The translations under genes were made by a program, and so were the position numbers. Under the pieces are notes generated by a model, which worked only from the letters and a program-made list of their open reading frames with translations, had not been told where the DNA came from and ran no database searches. A DNA stretch of 5,329 nucleotides from an uncultured Eggerthella sp. (GTDB taxonomy: Bacteria; Actinomycetota; Coriobacteriia; Coriobacteriales; Eggerthellaceae): positions 1 to 5,329 of the forward strand of contig UQVJ01000107.1 in assembly GCA_900544455.1 (NCBI GenBank), read 5' to 3'. Within the stretch, counting starts at the first letter, position 1. Every line of letters begins with the position of its first letter. Of this stretch, positions 1 through 5,309 are shown piece by piece.

Positions 1-471
1 GTCGTATCCAAAACCATGTTCGCCACGTTCCGCAAAACCGATATGCCCTTCCACAAAGCCCTCTGCAACCGTTTCGCTACCGTTTTCGTCGATAAACACC
101 AATACGGTTGCAAAACGAGCCGTACGTTGCTCATATGGCACAGCACCGAGTTCCCGCAGCAGCTTAACGTTGTTGGCACGATCGTCTCCATCAATACCGC
201 AATAACGGGACGAGAAAACGCCTGGAGCCCCATCAAGAGCATCGACGATGAGTCCGGAATCATCTGCCAGCACCGCAGTGCCCGCTATATCACGCGCAGC
301 ACGCGCCTTTATACGCGCGTTCTCAAGAAATGTAGAACCAGTTTCGTCGGGATCGGATACCAGACCCGCATCCTTAAGACTTTTGAATTCCCAGCCCTCA
401 AAATCAAGGGCAGTTTCAATCTCTTCAACTTTATGAGCGTTGTTGGTCGCAATAACAACCGTCTTTGCCAT
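1..471 (-). CDS. rdgB: XTP/dITP diphosphatase (RdgB/HAM1 family), cut by left window edge
   Basis: This gene encodes a non-canonical purine nucleotide pyrophosphatase. The family hydrolyses XTP, dITP and ITP to the monophosphate plus pyrophosphate in the cytoplasm, keeping deaminated purines out of DNA and RNA. I translated 157 codons from the ATG at 471. The family's N-terminal nucleotide/phosphate motif is seen as ATNNAHK (residues 8-14), followed by TFLENARIKA (47-56). The central signature LADDSGLIVDALDGAPG covers residues 68-84, with SSRY at 87-90. The visible sequence ends in HGFGYD, just where the family continues with a conserved proline and about 40 more residues, so the C-terminus lies outside the window. 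The start is supported by a strong Shine-Dalgarno sequence, AGGGAGG, at 483-477, five bases before the ATG. The gene follows murI by 27 bases on the same strand with no terminator between them, so co-transcription is likely. The pairing of murI/racE with an rdgB homologue is known elsewhere, for example in Bacillus subtilis. Confidence 0.95.
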   Translation of the reverse strand, partial: MAKTVVIATNNAHKVEEIETALDFEGWEFKSLKDAGLVSDPDETGSTFLENARIKARAARDIAGTAVLADDSGLIVDALDGAPGVFSSRYCGIDGDDRANNVKLLRELGAVPYEQRTARFATVLVFIDENGSETVAEGFVEGHIGFAERGEHGFGYD

Positions 472-498
472 GGATTCCTCCCTGTTTCGAATAACAAG

Positions 499-1356
499 CT
501 ATAGAACAATATGCTCAACGGAACCGAGCGGCATGCGCAACACCCGCTCGCCAAACGAGCAAAATTCATCAAGATTGTCGGACGATGTCGCAAAGCGGCG
601 AATAGCCACATTTCCCGGTTCAACCAATGATTCTTGCCTTGCTAGCAAATCAGCACAATCAAGAGATACCTCAGTAGCCGAAGATATTAGTTTTACCTGA
701 GACCCAATGACACCGCCAATGAGCGCTTTCAGAAGAGGAAAATGCGTGCATCCCAAAACCAATGTATCGATATCGCAGCGACGCAAAGGATCAAGATAAT
801 CCTGGGCAATCTCTTGAAAGGCGGGGCGGATGAACACTTTAGATGCAAGTGATGTATAGCTTTCAATAGGGCCCTTTGCCATCTGGATGCCTAGCTCCGC
901 AATTTCGACAAAACGAGGTGTTGCGGTGGAGAAAACCGTAATACCCGCGTCAATATTGCGAATGGCGCGAGTATACACGCCAGAATCAACGGTGCCCTGA
1001 GTAGCAATAACCCCAACACGGCGATTGTGGGTTGCCCTGGCGGCTGCACGAGCTCCTGGCTCAACTACACCGATAATAGGCACGTCAAATGCCCTCTGCG
1101 CAGCTTCTAAGCCCGCCGCTGTAGCGGTATTGCATGCAATAACGATCATCTTCACATTCTGGCTAATAAGCCAAGAACAGATATTGAGAACAAACGAACG
1201 AACTTCTTCTGGATCACGCGGGCCATACGGACAATGAGCGGTATCCCCGTAATATATGATGTTTTCCTCAGGCAAACGTTTAACTAATTCGCGCGCTACC
1301 GTCAATCCGCCAAAGCCGGAATCGAAAACCCCGATAGGCCGGTTATCAAAATCCAC
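499..1356 (-). CDS. murI: glutamate racemase
   Basis: MurI interconverts L- and D-glutamate without a cofactor, supplying D-glutamate for the peptidoglycan stem peptide in the cytoplasm. The 285-residue product matches the usual family length. The motifs appear in the expected order: IGVFDSGFGGLT (8-19) with the conserved Asp12 and Ser13; YYGDTAHCPYG (35-45); the first catalytic cysteine in ACNTATA (Cys75); and the second in LGCTHFPLL (Cys203), with His205 beside it. GVIATQGTVDSGVY (115-128) is also typical. All catalytic residues are present, so it should be active. The start is a GTG at 1356-1354. It is chosen because AAAGGAG (1369-1363) lies six bases upstream and the N-terminus then aligns with the family. 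It is the first gene of a probable murI-rdgB operon. Together with the L,D-transpeptidase further upstream on the same strand it ties this stretch to cell-wall synthesis, although the tRNA and two terminators lie between them. Confidence 0.97.
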   Translation of the reverse strand: MDFDNRPIGVFDSGFGGLTVARELVKRLPEENIIYYGDTAHCPYGPRDPEEVRSFVLNICSWLISQNVKMIVIACNTATAAGLEAAQRAFDVPIIGVVEPGARAAARATHNRRVGVIATQGTVDSGVYTRAIRNIDAGITVFSTATPRFVEIAELGIQMAKGPIESYTSLASKVFIRPAFQEIAQDYLDPLRRCDIDTLVLGCTHFPLLKALIGGVIGSQVKLISSATEVSLDCADLLARQESLVEPGNVAIRRFATSSDNLDEFCSFGERVLRMPLGSVEHIVL

Positions 1357-1579
1357 AAAGCACTCCTTTATAACGGCATATGATCAATGCCTTGTATCCA
1401 GCATAACGTCTTGAAGTGAAAGCAGAGCGGTCTACCAGCAATCCCAAAAAGTACGCATAACATAAAGGTGAAAAAGAAATAAAAGCAAATCAGATTTTCG
1501 AAATAACGTCTGACCCAACCCTTAAAACCGTAATGGCTAGCAACAATTAACCAAGGAGCGGGATAGCAGCCGAACAAAG
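1357..1579 (-). other. murI leader and upstream region, no convincing gene
   Basis: This stretch lies between the tRNA terminator and the murI start and must hold the murI-rdgB promoter unless the operon depends on read-through. I see no strong promoter. A weak candidate on the minus strand is TTGCTT, an 18-base spacer, then TATGTT, around 1487-1458. A 69-codon reading frame (1368-1577, TTG start, no Shine-Dalgarno, very rich in Phe, Cys, Trp and Tyr) crosses it. Its TAA overlaps the murI ribosome binding site. I regard it as chance translation of T-rich DNA. Confidence 0.35.
1363..1369 (-). promoter_or_regulatory. ribosome binding site deciding the murI GTG start
   Basis: The minus strand reads AAAGGAG, then six bases, then GTG at 1356-1354. 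This near-consensus Shine-Dalgarno sequence at ideal spacing supports the non-ATG start, and no competing ATG is found nearby. Confidence 0.8.
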
Positions 1580-1612
1580 AAAAAGGTCATCACGGAAGCT
1601 TCCGCAATGACC
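1580..1612 (-). terminator. rho-independent terminator of the Arg tRNA
   Basis: On the minus strand, GGTCAT and ATGACC (1612-1607 and 1590-1585) form an outer stem. Inside it lies the palindrome CGGAAGCTTCCG (1593-1604), separated from the outer stem by a short symmetrical internal loop. The hairpin is followed by TTTTT (1584-1580) and then CTTT. It starts 10 bases after the tRNA 3' end, so the tRNA appears to be a single-gene transcription unit insulated from murI. Confidence 0.85.
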
Positions 1613-1622
1613 GATGTTATCA

Positions 1623-1699
1623 TGGCGCGCCCAGTAGGATTCGAACCTACGACCTTCGGATTAGAAGTCCGCTGCTCTATCCAGCTGAGCTATGGGCGC
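1623..1699 (-). tRNA. tRNA-Arg, anticodon UCU, CCA encoded
   Basis: The minus strand folds as a complete 77-base tRNA. The acceptor stem GCGCCCA pairs with TGGGCGC, followed by discriminator G and an encoded CCA. The D stem is GCTC/GAGC with a 9-base loop. The anticodon loop CTTCTAA places TCT at positions 34-36, so it reads AGA (and possibly AGG) arginine codons. The variable loop is AGGTC. The T stem GTAGG/CCTAC encloses TTCGAAT. The only flaw is a G-A opposition at the top pair (27-43) of the anticodon stem, which should be tolerated. A TATAAT box lies 11 bases upstream of the 5' end and a terminator lies just downstream. Confidence 0.97.
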
Positions 1700-1710
1700 A
1701 CAGCTAAAAG

Positions 1711-1716
1711 ATTATA
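1711..1716 (-). promoter_or_regulatory. -10 box of the Arg tRNA promoter
   Basis: The minus strand reads a perfect TATAAT. A start about seven bases downstream (near 1704) would leave a leader of about five bases before the tRNA 5' end at 1699. No good -35 is visible. The expected position (about 1734-1739, GCTTCC) lies inside the stem of the transpeptidase terminator. Confidence 0.5.
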
Positions 1717-1728
1717 ACTCACTTAGCC

Positions 1729-1757
1729 AAAAAGGAAGCTGCCCAAAAGACAGCTTC
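1729..1757 (-). terminator. rho-independent terminator of the L,D-transpeptidase gene
   Basis: The minus strand reads GAAGCTG (1757-1751), a 9-base loop, then CAGCTTC (1741-1735), one C, and TTTTT (1733-1729). The 7-bp stem and U-run sit 7 bases beyond the transpeptidase stop codon. It separates that gene from the tRNA and overlaps the tRNA promoter region. Confidence 0.85.
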
Positions 1758-1764
1758 TTAAAGC

Positions 1765-3315
1765 TTAGTCGTGCGTAATAATGCAAACGCCCTTATTCAA
1801 ATTTTGGTAGAACCACTGCGCATCACCAGAAGAAAGATTTACGCACCCATGGCTACCATTGGTTTGATAACGCGTACCACCGAAAGAAGATTGCCAGGTG
1901 GCATCGTGAAGACCAATCGAATTGCCGATAAAGGGCATCCAATACGTGACCTTCGTCTCGTAATCCTTCTCTCCGTTAGGCTTATAGCCAACCAAAGTAC
2001 AAGGACTTTGCTTATTGTTGAGATAGTACACACCCGTAGGCGTGCTACGACCTTTGACTGGCTTACCTGTAACCACACCACATGAATGAAGCAAATTGCC
2101 ACTTGCATCATAATAACGTGCCGTTTGCTCAGAAATGTCAACATCGACATAGGAGCCCCAATCGCGAGCACCAGCGCCATTGTAGGTATCGCCAGATTGG
2201 CTACAAGGAACATCTACAGAAGTTGCGCTACCTGCGACAAGGGCATCATAGACCTCTTGAGATAGAGAGTCGGTATCGACCTTCCAGCCATAAGTACCAC
2301 CGGAAACGGTGCAGACCTTGCCATCTTCGCGGGTCCATGTTCGCGTGGTCCCTACGGTATTCATGCCTGCTGCCTTTTCATCAACCCAGGATGCAACGCC
2401 GTCTTGGCTAATGCTCAGTGAATAGTCTTCGGGGCTAATAGAGAGCCAACCTGCAAAAGTTGCCTTATCAATGGTGGCAGCCTTAACGGACCCATTGAGC
2501 ATCAGCGAAAATGAGCTAGGGAACAGCTCATTTGCGTGCTGCACCGCATCCATTACGCGCGAATCGGAGCTCAGCACCTTGGGCTTAATCAGATCATCTT
2601 CGGTCAGATCGCAATTTGTGCGCATTGCTTTAATGCACTCACCGGCTTTAATACAAACCGCATCAGCGTCAATCTGAGTACCGTACACTTCTGGCTTCAA
2701 TACGAAGGAATCTATCGATTCACTGTACGTAACAGTAGCGTCTGCAGAAGGGGTTTTACCTTCGTTAAACGCATCAATTTGCTCTTTGATAATCGAATCC
2801 AGAGCGCCTTCTTCGTAGTTGGCAACTACAATATCGGAAACATCGTGCTGACGGAAAATCTCGATAAACCACAAAGGCACATCCTGACGCTTGGCTGCGT
2901 CTTCGGCAATCTGATGCGCATCAATGTCAATTGCGGTTTCGCCTGGCTGGAACGAATAAGTAAAGCCCTGACCAGAAATGGTTAGCGCATAGGAATCAGC
3001 CTGATTTTGGATCTTTCCAGCCAAAACATCGCTAGACTGCATCGAAAGATCTTCATCATTCAAATTGGTATTCGGGAAAAAATGACTCGAGAAATAGAGG
3101 AAACCAGCCCCGTATACTACAAGCAAAGCTGCAACAACAGAAATTGCAGCAATGACGAATGGCTTTTTGTCTATCTTTTTCTGAAGCACCGTACCATCCA
3201 CCACGACTTCATCCTGCTGAATCGGGGTATAGCCTTTTGATGCCGAACCCTGAGAATGTTCAGCATGCTTACCCTGATAAGCCTCATTGGAGCCCTGCTT
3301 ATTGGAGCCATTCAT
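1765..3315 (-). CDS. membrane-anchored L,D-transpeptidase (YkuD domain)
   Basis: L,D-transpeptidases of this type work outside the membrane on peptidoglycan, forming 3-3 cross-links or attaching other substrates to tetrapeptide stems. The 516-residue product begins with a polar, Gln/Ser/Gly-rich tail of about 50 residues ending in positive charges (QKKIDKK, 45-51). One hydrophobic segment (about 53-76) follows and gives an N-in, C-out topology. The FPNTNLND segment (80-87) and the stretch to about 380 resemble the PG_binding_4-type region of Ldt-fm-like enzymes. The C-terminal YkuD domain (about 388-516) carries GLHDA with His470 and the catalytic signature SHGCVNL (488-494), with His489 and nucleophile Cys491. 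It therefore looks active and carbapenem-sensitive in principle. The start is the first ATG of the frame; GGGAGA (3332-3327) lies 11 bases upstream, a rather long spacing. The exported part has nine cysteines. The gene has its own terminator and is transcribed divergently from metQ. Confidence 0.93.
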   Translation of the reverse strand: MNGSNKQGSNEAYQGKHAEHSQGSASKGYTPIQQDEVVVDGTVLQKKIDKKPFVIAAISVVAALLVVYGAGFLYFSSHFFPNTNLNDEDLSMQSSDVLAGKIQNQADSYALTISGQGFTYSFQPGETAIDIDAHQIAEDAAKRQDVPLWFIEIFRQHDVSDIVVANYEEGALDSIIKEQIDAFNEGKTPSADATVTYSESIDSFVLKPEVYGTQIDADAVCIKAGECIKAMRTNCDLTEDDLIKPKVLSSDSRVMDAVQHANELFPSSFSLMLNGSVKAATIDKATFAGWLSISPEDYSLSISQDGVASWVDEKAAGMNTVGTTRTWTREDGKVCTVSGGTYGWKVDTDSLSQEVYDALVAGSATSVDVPCSQSGDTYNGAGARDWGSYVDVDISEQTARYYDASGNLLHSCGVVTGKPVKGRSTPTGVYYLNNKQSPCTLVGYKPNGEKDYETKVTYWMPFIGNSIGLHDATWQSSFGGTRYQTNGSHGCVNLSSGDAQWFYQNLNKGVCIITHD

Positions 3316-3354
3316 ATAAGAGATTCTCTCCCAAATTCCTCGTTGACAACATCT

Positions 3355-3375
3355 TGAACAGTGTACAGCTGTTCA
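3355..3375. repeat. 7-bp inverted repeat in the transpeptidase leader (candidate operator)
   Basis: TGAACAG (3355-3361), a 7-base spacer and CTGTTCA (3369-3375) form a perfect 21-bp dyad. On the minus strand it lies just downstream of a -10-like GATAAT (3385-3380), so it would cover the transcription start and first bases of the transpeptidase mRNA. It could be an operator or an RNA hairpin. The function is unknown, and a 7-bp dyad can occur by chance. Confidence 0.4.
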
Positions 3376-3391
3376 GGGGATTATCTAGAAG

Positions 3392-3416
3392 AAATACCCT
3401 GATCTTTAGGGTTTTT
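3392..3416 (+). terminator. weak terminator-like hairpin in the divergent intergenic region
   Basis: On the plus strand, ACCCT (3396-3400), a 7-base loop and AGGGT (3408-3412) are followed by a T-run to 3416, and the flanking AAA (3392-3394) can pair with TTT. No plus-strand gene precedes it. It would only stop antisense or spurious transcription coming from the transpeptidase side, or be the remnant of an attenuator. On the minus strand the stem is not followed by a T-run. Confidence 0.3.
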
Positions 3417-3487
3417 CGGTGGCTGTATCATTTCCAGAATACGAGGTTCACAGACCGAACACAGGATCTTTATAGCCAGTACTCAAA

Positions 3488-3515
3488 TTTGGCAATAACC
3501 AACCACGTTGCCAAA
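3488..3515. repeat. 8-bp perfect inverted repeat overlapping the metQ -35 (candidate operator)
   Basis: TTTGGCAA (3488-3495) and TTGCCAAA (3508-3515) are perfect inverse complements separated by 12 bases. The arm centres are 20 bp apart, close to two helical turns, as expected for a dimeric regulator. The right arm contains TTGCCA, the predicted metQ -35. The left arm, read on the minus strand, also gives TTGCCA, 15 bases before TATAAA (3474-3469). It does not match the MetJ box or a SAM riboswitch as I know them. Confidence 0.5.
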
Positions 3516-3535
3516 CCGTCATAAATCCCTAATAT
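3508..3535 (+). promoter_or_regulatory. predicted metQ promoter
   Basis: TTGCCA (3508-3513), a 16-base spacer and TAATAT (3530-3535) make a reasonable vegetative promoter. TATAAA two to three bases further on is an alternative -10. Transcription would start near 3542, giving a 5' UTR of about 50 bases before the metQ ATG at 3593. Confidence 0.45.
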
Positions 3536-3551
3536 AAAACGCATCGCATTT

Positions 3552-3570
3552 GGGCAGATGGTTACTGCCC
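3552..3570 (+). promoter_or_regulatory. hairpin in the metQ 5' UTR
   Basis: GGGCAG (3552-3557), a 7-base loop and CTGCCC (3565-3570) form a 6-bp GC-rich hairpin. It lies close behind the predicted transcription start and ends 10 bases before the Shine-Dalgarno sequence. It has no T-run, so it is not a terminator, and it is too small for a known SAM riboswitch. mRNA stabilisation or control of translation are possible roles. Confidence 0.35.
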
Positions 3571-3592
3571 TCGTTGAATGAAAGGAACCAAA

Positions 3593-4447
3593 ATGACTCA
3601 CTCCCTCACCACGAAGAAGGCAGCAATTGCCCTTTTCGCCGGTATCGTGGCTTTCGCACTTGCGGCGCTGGCTCTTACTGGTTGCTCTTCTTCGAACAAC
3701 AGCAGCTCCGATGATAAGAAGATCACCGTTGCAGCCGTCCCCACCCCCCATGCTGAAGTCCTGAACAATGCTGTTGCTCCCATCCTCGAAAAGGAAGGTT
3801 ACACACTCGAAGTTAAGGAGTTTACCGACTACGTTCAGCCCAATGACGTAACCGAAAACGGCGACGTTGACGCAAATTACTTCCAGCACGGCCCCTACCT
3901 TGATAACTTCAATCAGGAAAAGGGCACTCATCTTGTTTCCGTAACCGCAATTCACTTTGAGCCCATGGGCATCTACTCCAAGAGCATCTCCGATCTCAAG
4001 GAGCTGAAGGACGGCGCAAAGGTAGCTGTCCCTAACGATGCTACTAACGAAGCACGTGCCCTCCTTCTTCTTCAGCAGGAAGGCTTGATCACCCTCAAGG
4101 ATGGCGTTGGCGTAACCGCAACGGTAAACGACATTGTTTCCAACCCCAAGAACCTTACTTTCAACGAACTTGAGGCCGCAAACGTTCCCAATGTCGTAGA
4201 CGACGTTGACATCGCAATCATCAATGGCAATTACGCTATCGCTGCCGGCTTCAAGGTAAACACCGATGCACTTGCCGTTGAAAGCGCTGATTCCGAGGCA
4301 GCTAAGACCTATGCCAACCTTCTTGTAGTAAAGGACGGCAACCAGGATTCCGACAAGATCAAGGCTCTTGCTGAGGCATTGAATTCCGACGAGGTTCGCG
4401 ATTACATCAACAACACCTACGAGGGCGCTGTAGTACCTGTTTTCTAA
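3593..4447 (+). CDS. metQ: MetQ/NlpA-family methionine-binding lipoprotein
   Basis: This is the substrate-binding protein of a MetNIQ-type ABC importer, predicted to bind D/L-methionine at the outer face of the membrane. The 284-residue product has a lipoprotein signal peptide: TTKK near the N-terminus, a hydrophobic core (10-28), and lipobox LTGC with Cys31 as the lipidated residue, then a Ser/Asn-rich linker. Family motifs follow: VPTPHAEVL (49-57), DANYFQHGPYLDNF (93-106), HFEPMGIYSK (121-130), VPNDATNEARAL (146-157) with Arg155, and IINGNYA (209-215). The start at 3593 is preferred over the in-frame ATG at 3578. AAAGGA lies six bases before 3593, whereas 3578 has no ribosome binding site. 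All 18 lysine codons after 3593 are AAG, while the two before it would be AAA. That uniform codon choice suggests high expression. No metN or metI is in the window, and a terminator follows at once, so the gene is monocistronic. Related NlpA lipoproteins can bind other ligands, so methionine is likely but not proven. Confidence 0.92.
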   Translation: MTHSLTTKKAAIALFAGIVAFALAALALTGCSSSNNSSSDDKKITVAAVPTPHAEVLNNAVAPILEKEGYTLEVKEFTDYVQPNDVTENGDVDANYFQHGPYLDNFNQEKGTHLVSVTAIHFEPMGIYSKSISDLKELKDGAKVAVPNDATNEARALLLLQQEGLITLKDGVGVTATVNDIVSNPKNLTFNELEAANVPNVVDDVDIAIINGNYAIAAGFKVNTDALAVESADSEAAKTYANLLVVKDGNQDSDKIKALAEALNSDEVRDYINNTYEGAVVPVF

Positions 4448-4466
4448 ACCGAAAGCACGCATAAAC

Positions 4467-4502
4467 AAAAAGAACCCCTGATAATCAGGGGTTCTTTTTT
4501 TT
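4467..4502. terminator. strong bidirectional terminator between metQ and the NA37 gene
   Basis: AGAACCCCTGA (4471-4481), a TAA loop and TCAGGGGTTCT (4485-4495) form a perfect 11-bp stem. It is flanked by AAAAA on the left (4467-4471) and eight T on the right (4495-4502). It ends metQ on the plus strand, and on the minus strand the A-run becomes a five-base U-run that would also end the convergent NA37-family transcript. Confidence 0.93.
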
Positions 4503-4547
4503 ATAGATGCCTAATTAGAATCAAAAACGATTTCGAGCAAAAATGGC

Positions 4548-5309
4548 CTACTTATTCTCGATCTGCGTAATGTTCTTTAACTCGATAGATATAAGACCGT
4601 TTGGCATGCTTGCAAACTCAATGAACTCAGGATTGTGAGCATATTCAGACGGAAACGTAATTTCAATACCAGTATCAGTACGAATCTTATGATTGCGAGT
4701 TATCCGTTCGGCGGCCTTTTTATCAACGCGAACACGCTCTGGAATATTTTCCTCTGCTGCAGTTTCAACAAAACGCTCCTGCAGTGGCTCATCCTCGAAA
4801 ACCTCAGCAGCAAGCTCATGAGGGGCAACTCCCCTACCCTCTTCAGCAGCTTCCGAAACATACGCTTTGGCACGCGTGAGCGCAACAGTGGCGTTAGCGC
4901 CGTACTCTTCAGCAACTTCTTCCACGATAGTGGTGATCTCGTCGATTACTTCTTTACTGGATGCCTCCATTGAACATTGGAGCAACCCGTCAGGAATTAG
5001 ATAACGATCCTCACCAGCAATTGCGCGCTTCTTATCTTGGAAAGCAACCTCAAGCGTGCGGACATCAATAATCGCAAAAGAAGAGATTTTCTGGGAAGGG
5101 CTCGGAAGAATAGCATGGTGGCGCTCAATAGCATTGCATGGTTCACCATTCTCTCCGTATCCTACCGAATGCATAAATGCTTGACGGCTCTCTAGCATGA
5201 AAATACCGAAGTACCGATTTACGCGACCCGCGAATGATGCCTCAATTTCAGCAGCATCAGCGTTTCCGCCCTCGAGCTTGGTTTCTTCTTCAAAATCGAC
5301 CACAAGCAA
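4548..5309 (-). CDS. nucleoid-associated protein, NA37/NdpA family, N-terminal part missing
   Basis: The product resembles the 37-kDa nucleoid-associated protein family (Pfam NA37; E. coli YejK/NdpA), whose members bind DNA or the nucleoid; the exact role in Gram-positive bacteria is not settled. Recognisable blocks are LLVVDF at the very start, HHAILPSPSQKI (64-75), DKKRAIAGEDRYLIPD (92-107), VRVDKKAAE (193-201), and the C-terminal NHKIRTDTGIEITFPSEY (206-223) with PNGLISIELKNITQI (236-250). Family members are about 330-350 residues, and LLVVDF normally lies roughly 90-100 residues in, so the N-terminal quarter is absent. The frame contains a TAA at 5325-5327, five codons upstream of the TTG at 5309. 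That TTG has no Shine-Dalgarno sequence, and the first ATG lies 37 codons further in. The gene may therefore be a pseudogene broken by a nonsense or frameshift mutation, or an assembly error at the window edge. A short acidic insertion (about 8-28) follows LLVVDF. It converges with metQ. Confidence 0.8.
   Translation of the reverse strand: MLVVDFEEETKLEGGNADAAEIEASFAGRVNRYFGIFMLESRQAFMHSVGYGENGEPCNAIERHHAILPSPSQKISSFAIIDVRTLEVAFQDKKRAIAGEDRYLIPDGLLQCSMEASSKEVIDEITTIVEEVAEEYGANATVALTRAKAYVSEAAEEGRGVAPHELAAEVFEDEPLQERFVETAAEENIPERVRVDKKAAERITRNHKIRTDTGIEITFPSEYAHNPEFIEFASMPNGLISIELKNITQIENK

Noticed and set aside
1368..1577. 69-codon hydrophobic reading frame upstream of murI on the minus strand, with a stop overlapping the murI Shine-Dalgarno sequence
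   Set aside because: It has a TTG start inside the T-rich tail of the tRNA terminator and no ribosome binding site. Its unusual Phe/Cys/Trp/Tyr-rich composition is expected from T-rich non-coding DNA. The coupling-like overlap is most simply chance.
1623..1699. tRNA-Arg gene as a possible attachment site for an integrated element
   Set aside because: Arg tRNA genes are frequent integration targets, but no integrase, direct repeat of the tRNA 3' end or phage-like gene is present on either side within the window.
3578..3592. Upstream in-frame ATG of metQ
   Set aside because: No Shine-Dalgarno sequence precedes it, the true ribosome binding site would lie inside the coding region, and its two AAA lysine codons clash with the all-AAG usage of the rest.
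3316..3592. Possible SAM riboswitch or T-box in front of metQ
   Set aside because: The predicted leader is only about 50 bases, and I see neither the conserved SAM-I core nor a T-box sequence. The inverted repeats lie mostly upstream of the predicted transcription start.
3470..4468. 332-codon minus-strand frame antisense to metQ
   Set aside because: It is a shadow of metQ. The plus-strand protein carries clear family motifs and a signal peptide, while the antisense product has Gly/Val/Cys-rich low-complexity composition with no recognisable domain.
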